From Conidiobolus incongruus B7586 (lineage: Eukaryota; Entomophthoromycota; Entomophthoromycetes; Entomophthorales; Conidiobolaceae), in the NCBI GenBank assembly GCA_000697335.1, contig JNEM01008521.1, forward strand, positions 1 to 23,429: DNA of 23,429 bases. Reading direction: 5' to 3'. Made by a program: the position numbers and the translations under genes. Position 1 is the stretch's first letter. Each line of letters begins with the position of its first letter. Shown piece after piece: positions 19,752-23,429 of the stretch. The notes under the pieces are model-generated. The model worked only from the letters and a program-made list of their open reading frames with translations, did no database searches and was not told the DNA's origin.

Positions 19752-20559
19752 GCTGTTGAATAGATATTAATTCAAAAATTCAAATGAAGTTTACCTTGTA
19801 AATATGAATTTTCTTGAATTAATTTGTGACGTAAATCATTTTATACCTCGTTTGAAAAGGGTTTTTCTTGGTTAATTGTTGCAAATGTATTAAAATGATT
19901 TCATATGATTGGATACGATATTTTTAGACTAATGCGCAATTTACAAGGTCACTTAATTCATTCTCTGTTTTGCCATATCATTCTTCAATATATATCCAAT
20001 ATTGGCAACCTAATCTTGGAATATATCTAATATAAACATTTTGCATTTTAGCCTAACTTAGAAATTGTTGGACATAATTAAAGAATTATTTCTAACTTTT
20101 ATTTGAGAGTTTATAATTAATTGATTTCGTTGAGTAAAATAGTTTTGATTAGGATGATGATAAATGTCAAATACAATCTCCACATCTAATATGGTGTTAA
20201 TCCTTCAATACAGGCTGAACTATTTGAATCACCTACTTACTAAAACCCTTTGAAAATAATAAATATATAATAATTTAGGATATTTAATCCAAAATTGTTA
20301 AGACTTACTATATTATTCAATTTGGTTTCATTTAAGTATAGTGTTGGAAAATATATACTGTCCTTGGATTTAAACCATATAATATATCAATTCAACACAT
20401 GAGAAAAATTTGAATTAGATTTGAATTATCCAAACTGGGCAAATTTTAAACTAAATTTACAACTCTGATGATGTAATCAAAACTGAATGAACTTTTCACA
20501 TACAATTAAAAACTCCATTGATTATTCAAATATATTTTTCATTTAAATAGTTAAGATAG
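19752..20559. other. AT-rich intergenic region upstream of MIR gene
   Basis: About 0.8 kb with no convincing gene. It presumably carries the MIR-gene promoter near 19760-19900. Composition is AT-rich but slightly less extreme than elsewhere. No repeat or RNA gene is seen. Confidence 0.5.
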
Positions 20560-20636
20560 TTACGCTGGCTGGAAAGTCAAGTGTCCAATAACTTTTAAGT
20601 AAATAGTCATCTTCCGGGATGGCACCTGTTTGGTGA

Positions 20637-20644
20637 TATAAAAG
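20637..20644 (+). promoter_or_regulatory. TATA-like box before the candidate ncRNA
   Basis: TATAAAAG followed by GGG. If it acts as a TATA box, transcription would begin near 20665-20672, just before the most GC-rich part. It conflicts with the longer-transcript model, where it would be internal. Confidence 0.35.
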
Positions 20645-20908
20645 GGGTAATTTATTGTTTAACCTGGATTATTGGGCTATACCCTAAGAAGAGGACCGAC
20701 GTGACAACTTGGTTGTAGTTGGCATATTTATAATATGTTTGACGTGTCTTCCCAGCATACGAGCCATACGTCGGATGGAACGATTGATTGTATTGCTCGG
20801 GTGTATTTTGTGGTCACGTTGCAGGTGGATCTGTGAAGGGGTTCTCGAATGAATTGAATTGTTAAGGACGAACGGGTCCTTCGGCCCGTTACAATAGCAC
20901 TGAGGTAA

Positions 20909-20914
20909 TTTTTT
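20909..20914 (+). terminator. T6 run, possible Pol III terminator
   Basis: Six consecutive T close the GC-rich island about 19 nt after the UUCG hairpin. T runs are common in this AT-rich DNA; only its position at the island border makes it notable. Confidence 0.35.
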
Positions 20915-22064
20915 AAACTTCAACTTATTACTAAATATTATTTTAAACATTATAGCATTTTGAGGATTTGTAGAATTTTTCAATCTATATATTTCAAGTA
21001 GGCTATTCAAACCAATAATGATTAATACTTTTCTAAAAATATTATCCACAAATTATTTCAAGTATTCTATTTAAATAAGGATTAGATAAATAATTCATTG
21101 ATCAAATCAAAAAAATATATGCGTATAGTAGATTGAAAATCTTAATTAGAAAATATTTTAAATGAAAACAATAATGATTAAATTTTTTTAAATTTTCACA
21201 AATTAGATTTGAGTATTTTATTAAAGAGAGTATTGTTTAGATATATTTTCTAATTAATAATTAAAGATTATAAACAATAAAATTGATTTTTAACCCTATA
21301 AATATAAATAAATAAGTTTACAAACTCAAAATATTTAATATGTTATTCATTACTATACAATTATTTCTTGAGATCTACAATAGTGAGAAATTAAGGTAAT
21401 TCATTTTTTAATGATCCTAATATATTTATTTTGTATGAATTATTGAATAGAAATATATTAGAAAAAACCCTCTATTGATATGATTTTCCTTTTTTAATTT
21501 CTACTTATTGTTTTATATTATATGTTATTGATTTTTATATTTGAAAGTGTTAACTTTTCATATACATAATACAAAATTATATTACAAGTGATATAATCAA
21601 AAATTCATTTATATTTAAACTAATGTAAATTTATAATATAATGATAATTGGTAAATAAAATTTGGAACTAAACACTAATAATCTTTGTTAATGTATTATC
21701 TTTGATTATGAATGTTAATATCTTCAATATAATTCCTAGCTTAATTTGATTAAATCATGATATCTAGTTATTTGAATATTTGAATGCCTCAATAATATAT
21801 ATTTTTAAAATTAAAATTTTAATCAGTAAAGGTTACTCCGATATCTAATATGATAATAAGAATTGGTATCATATTTGATATTTAGAGTTGATGATATATT
21901 ATTAATATGCCAATTTTAAAATTGAAAATATTATAAATTGTAAAAAATAAATTAATAATATGATTAATTAATAAGAAACATGATTGGTTAGTCAGCAATT
22001 TATTTCTATTTTAATATTTTGACACTTGAAAATACTTGAAATTACAATTTGTTAAATTAATCGA

Positions 22065-22069
22065 CCAAT
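22065..22069 (+). promoter_or_regulatory. CCAAT box upstream of F-box-like gene
   Basis: CCAAT lies 57 bp before the TATA box, a usual Pol II arrangement. Confidence 0.45.
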
Positions 22070-22125
22070 AAGATATATTAAAAAATTTTTTTTTCGAATT
22101 ATATGAGAAAATTTTGTTTTTCAGG

Positions 22126-22133
22126 TATAAATA
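22126..22133 (+). promoter_or_regulatory. TATA box of F-box-like gene
   Basis: TATAAATA lies 73 bp before the start codon at 22199. A transcription start near 22155 would leave a leader of about 45 nt. Confidence 0.6.
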
Positions 22134-22198
22134 CAATGCTTTTTTCGCGTTATTAAATAAAATAATTTACTTTTGAGTTTCATTTAACATTTAATATA

Positions 22199-23429
22199 AT
22201 GAAAGTTAGCAATAAAGTTTTATTTCAAGATTCTAATCAGATAATCCAAATATTGCAAGGTGATATATTAAAAAGAATTTTTGATTATTTGAAAATTGCA
22301 GACTTATCGAATGTGAGTTTGACTGGTAAAGAATGGAATCGTCTATCACTTGATAATCGATTTGCCCGTTTCCTACTAAGTTTTTGGTCTAAAGGATATT
22401 ATTTAAGAAATTCTCATCAGTTACCTGATGATCCCAAGTTTACGAACTTTATCAACGAATTTATTGAAGTTGCTCAAAAATATGGCCATCTTGCCAGATC
22501 TTTTAGAAGTGACTTTGGGCTAGATCATCTATTAGTACAAAAAATCATATCCCCTTTGACCAACATAACCGAATTTACTTTGAGTAAATGTACTGTTACT
22601 GGAATTAGCTTAATGAATTATCTTAGCCCATTAAAATATCTTCAGAAGTTAAGTTTAACTCAAATTGAATTGTTCGATTCTGAAGATATTCAATTAGATT
22701 TCTGCACTTTACCAGATAGCTTGAAAGTGATAAAATTTGAATATGTACTGTATAAAAAACTAGAATATAACAATTATGGTGATAGAACTTATTCTTTTTT
22801 AGAACCGCATTTTGGGAATTCAGCTCATCCTTTGTTGACGTCGCATAAAAAAGTTAAAGAGCTAATTTTTAAAAAATCTGAATTGTCTTTACTTAAACCA
22901 TTTTCTACCCATTATCCTTCGTTAGTCAAATTCTGCATCAATAATCACCACGATCCCAATCTTAGTCAAGAATTCATTGATATCATTCAAAACAACCCTC
23001 AGTTAACGAATATCGCTTTGAACGGATCTAACATTCCCCATGTTTTTATAAAAACTGTAGCTGAACACAGTTTAAATGCAAAATCAGTTGCAGTGAAAAC
23101 TGTATCTCACCAGCAAATCAAGAGATTTCCAGAAATAGTCAGTTTCCAAAACCAAGAACCTATTGAAAAGAATTCCTTGATACTGAATTATACTAATGAA
23201 GAAAGACCAGAATTTATGGTTAACCTAATCAAACATATGTCAAATGTTCAATGTGTTGATTTGACTTTGAATAGCCATTATTCTTTTGTAATGAAATTGA
23301 TTGCGAGCCATGCTAGAAATTTGACCCATTTAATTTTACGAGCTCCATTGCCAAAAAATGAAATCTACACTGATAACCCTTCATTAAACGAGTTCTTTAA
23401 AAAGGAATTCTATCACAGAAGCTATCAAT
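22199..23429 (+). CDS. F-box-like / leucine-rich-repeat-like protein, 5' part, runs off right edge
   Basis: 410 codons are open from the ATG at 22199-22201 to the window edge, with no intron seen. Residues about 19-55 resemble an F-box: ILQGDILKRIFDYLKIADL, then SNVSLTGKEWNRL. The F-box binds Skp1 in SCF ubiquitin ligases, so this protein may pick substrates for ubiquitination. The rest has irregular leucine-rich-repeat-like blocks of 25-30 residues: LTNITEFTLSKC, LKYLQKLSLTQIEL, LPDSLKVIKFEY, HPLLTSHKKVKELIFKKS, YPSLVKFCINN, NPQLTNIALNGSNI, MSNVQCVDLTLNS and ARNLTHLILRAPL. Such a curved repeat is typical of FBXL-type receptors; large F-box/LRR families are common in early-diverging fungi. 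No repeat is canonical LxxLxLxxN, so the LRR call is softer than the F-box call. The C-terminus and stop are outside the window. CCAAT and TATA boxes support the start. Confidence 0.75.
   Translation, partial: MKVSNKVLFQDSNQIIQILQGDILKRIFDYLKIADLSNVSLTGKEWNRLSLDNRFARFLLSFWSKGYYLRNSHQLPDDPKFTNFINEFIEVAQKYGHLARSFRSDFGLDHLLVQKIISPLTNITEFTLSKCTVTGISLMNYLSPLKYLQKLSLTQIELFDSEDIQLDFCTLPDSLKVIKFEYVLYKKLEYNNYGDRTYSFLEPHFGNSAHPLLTSHKKVKELIFKKSELSLLKPFSTHYPSLVKFCINNHHDPNLSQEFIDIIQNNPQLTNIALNGSNIPHVFIKTVAEHSLNAKSVAVKTVSHQQIKRFPEIVSFQNQEPIEKNSLILNYTNEERPEFMVNLIKHMSNVQCVDLTLNSHYSFVMKLIASHARNLTHLILRAPLPKNEIYTDNPSLNEFFKKEFYHRSYQ

Larger units (their letters stand above)
20560..20914 (+). ncRNA. candidate structured non-coding RNA in a GC-rich island
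   Basis: Hand counts give 98 G+C in 210 bases at 20691-20900, against 13 in 60 just downstream (21001-21060). In an AT-rich genome such islands are often structural RNAs. Visible pairing: 20697-20705 with 20813-20821 (9 bp, one G-U); CGAGC 20760-20764 with GCTCG 20795-20799, extendable by ATAC/GTAT; CACC 20623-20626 with GGTG 20632-20635; AACGGG 20871-20876 with CCCGTT 20885-20890, capped by a C(UUCG)G loop. A TATA-like box TATAAAAG sits at 20637-20644 and a T6 run at 20909-20914, as for an RNA polymerase III unit of about 245 nt. A GGAAAGTC at 20571-20578 resembles conserved region I of RNase P/MRP RNA, which would imply a longer transcript starting before 20560. I could not match SRP, U1-U6 or U3 motifs. 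Family and exact ends are open. Confidence 0.42.
20915..22198. other. 1.3 kb AT-rich intergenic region with F-box gene promoter at its end
   Basis: Very AT-rich with no convincing open frame, RNA gene or repeat. The last 140 bp hold a CCAAT box (22065-22069) and a TATA box (22126-22133) in the order and spacing of a Pol II promoter for the gene starting at 22199. Confidence 0.55.

Noticed and set aside
20675-20690. ACCCTAA inside the island as a telomerase RNA template
   Set aside because: Only about one repeat is present; a template needs roughly one and a half, and the motif can sit in its own small hairpin (GGG...CCC). Chance is likelier.
20684-21049. Open stretch of 121 codons on the minus strand through the GC-rich island
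   Set aside because: It has no recognisable domain, crosses a sharp composition border, and its residue make-up looks random. Visible RNA pairing explains the island better.
1-23429. Transposons, virus copies, tRNA or rRNA genes, CRISPR arrays
   Set aside because: I looked for reverse transcriptase, transposase, capsid and terminal-repeat patterns and for tRNA-like cloverleafs, and saw none I could support.

Overview
The window looks like nuclear DNA of a eukaryote, most likely an early-diverging, AT-rich fungus of the Conidiobolus/Entomophthoromycota kind. The gene set fits a fungus: glycogenin, clathrin heavy chain, dynactin p50, CGR1 and a yeast-like guanylate kinase. Intergenic DNA is very AT-rich. 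I could place 31 spliceosomal introns by eye; all are 47-68 nt (GT...AG) except one of 127 nt. The lineage is an inference from composition and gene style, not a phylogeny.

Layout, left to right. A 5' part of glycogenin runs off the left edge (minus, 1-621). It diverges from an eight-exon dynactin subunit 2 gene (plus, 1165-2840). Next comes a decayed ketopantoate reductase pseudogene (plus, 3137-4164), convergent with a complete six-exon clathrin heavy chain gene (minus, 4305-9636). After a 1.4 kb AT-rich gap lies a seven-exon gene of unproven identity with an acidic tail, possibly RSC58-like (plus, 11046-12827). A 1.0 kb gap follows, then a six-exon ACMSD-like metal-dependent decarboxylase (plus, 13865-15171). 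CGR1 (minus, 15582-16113) and GUK1 (plus, 16251-17046) share a 137-bp divergent promoter. GUK1 converges tail-to-tail, with only 76 bp between stop codons, on an unrecognised two-exon gene (minus, 17123-18327). A single-exon MIR-domain protein with a prion-like Q/N/G/Y-rich N-terminus follows (minus, 18831-19751). The right end holds 2.4 kb without convincing protein genes, then an F-box-like/LRR-like protein (plus, from 22199) that runs off the edge with a clear CCAAT and TATA box.

Functionally, the genes are mostly housekeeping: glycogen priming, dynein/dynactin transport, vesicle coats, ribosome biogenesis, GTP supply and tryptophan/kynurenine breakdown. I see no operon-like logic beyond the CGR1/GUK1 divergent pair and the convergent GUK1/unknown pair. 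No transposon, virus copy, tRNA, rRNA or CRISPR array was recognised.

The most unusual feature is a roughly 350-bp island near 20560-20914. By hand count, 20691-20900 is 98/210 GC, against 13/60 in DNA just downstream. It contains a 9-bp long-range helix, a UUCG-capped hairpin, a TATA-like box, a closing T6 run and a GGAAAGUC element like conserved region I of RNase P/MRP RNAs. I read it as a candidate structured non-coding RNA whose family I cannot fix by eye.
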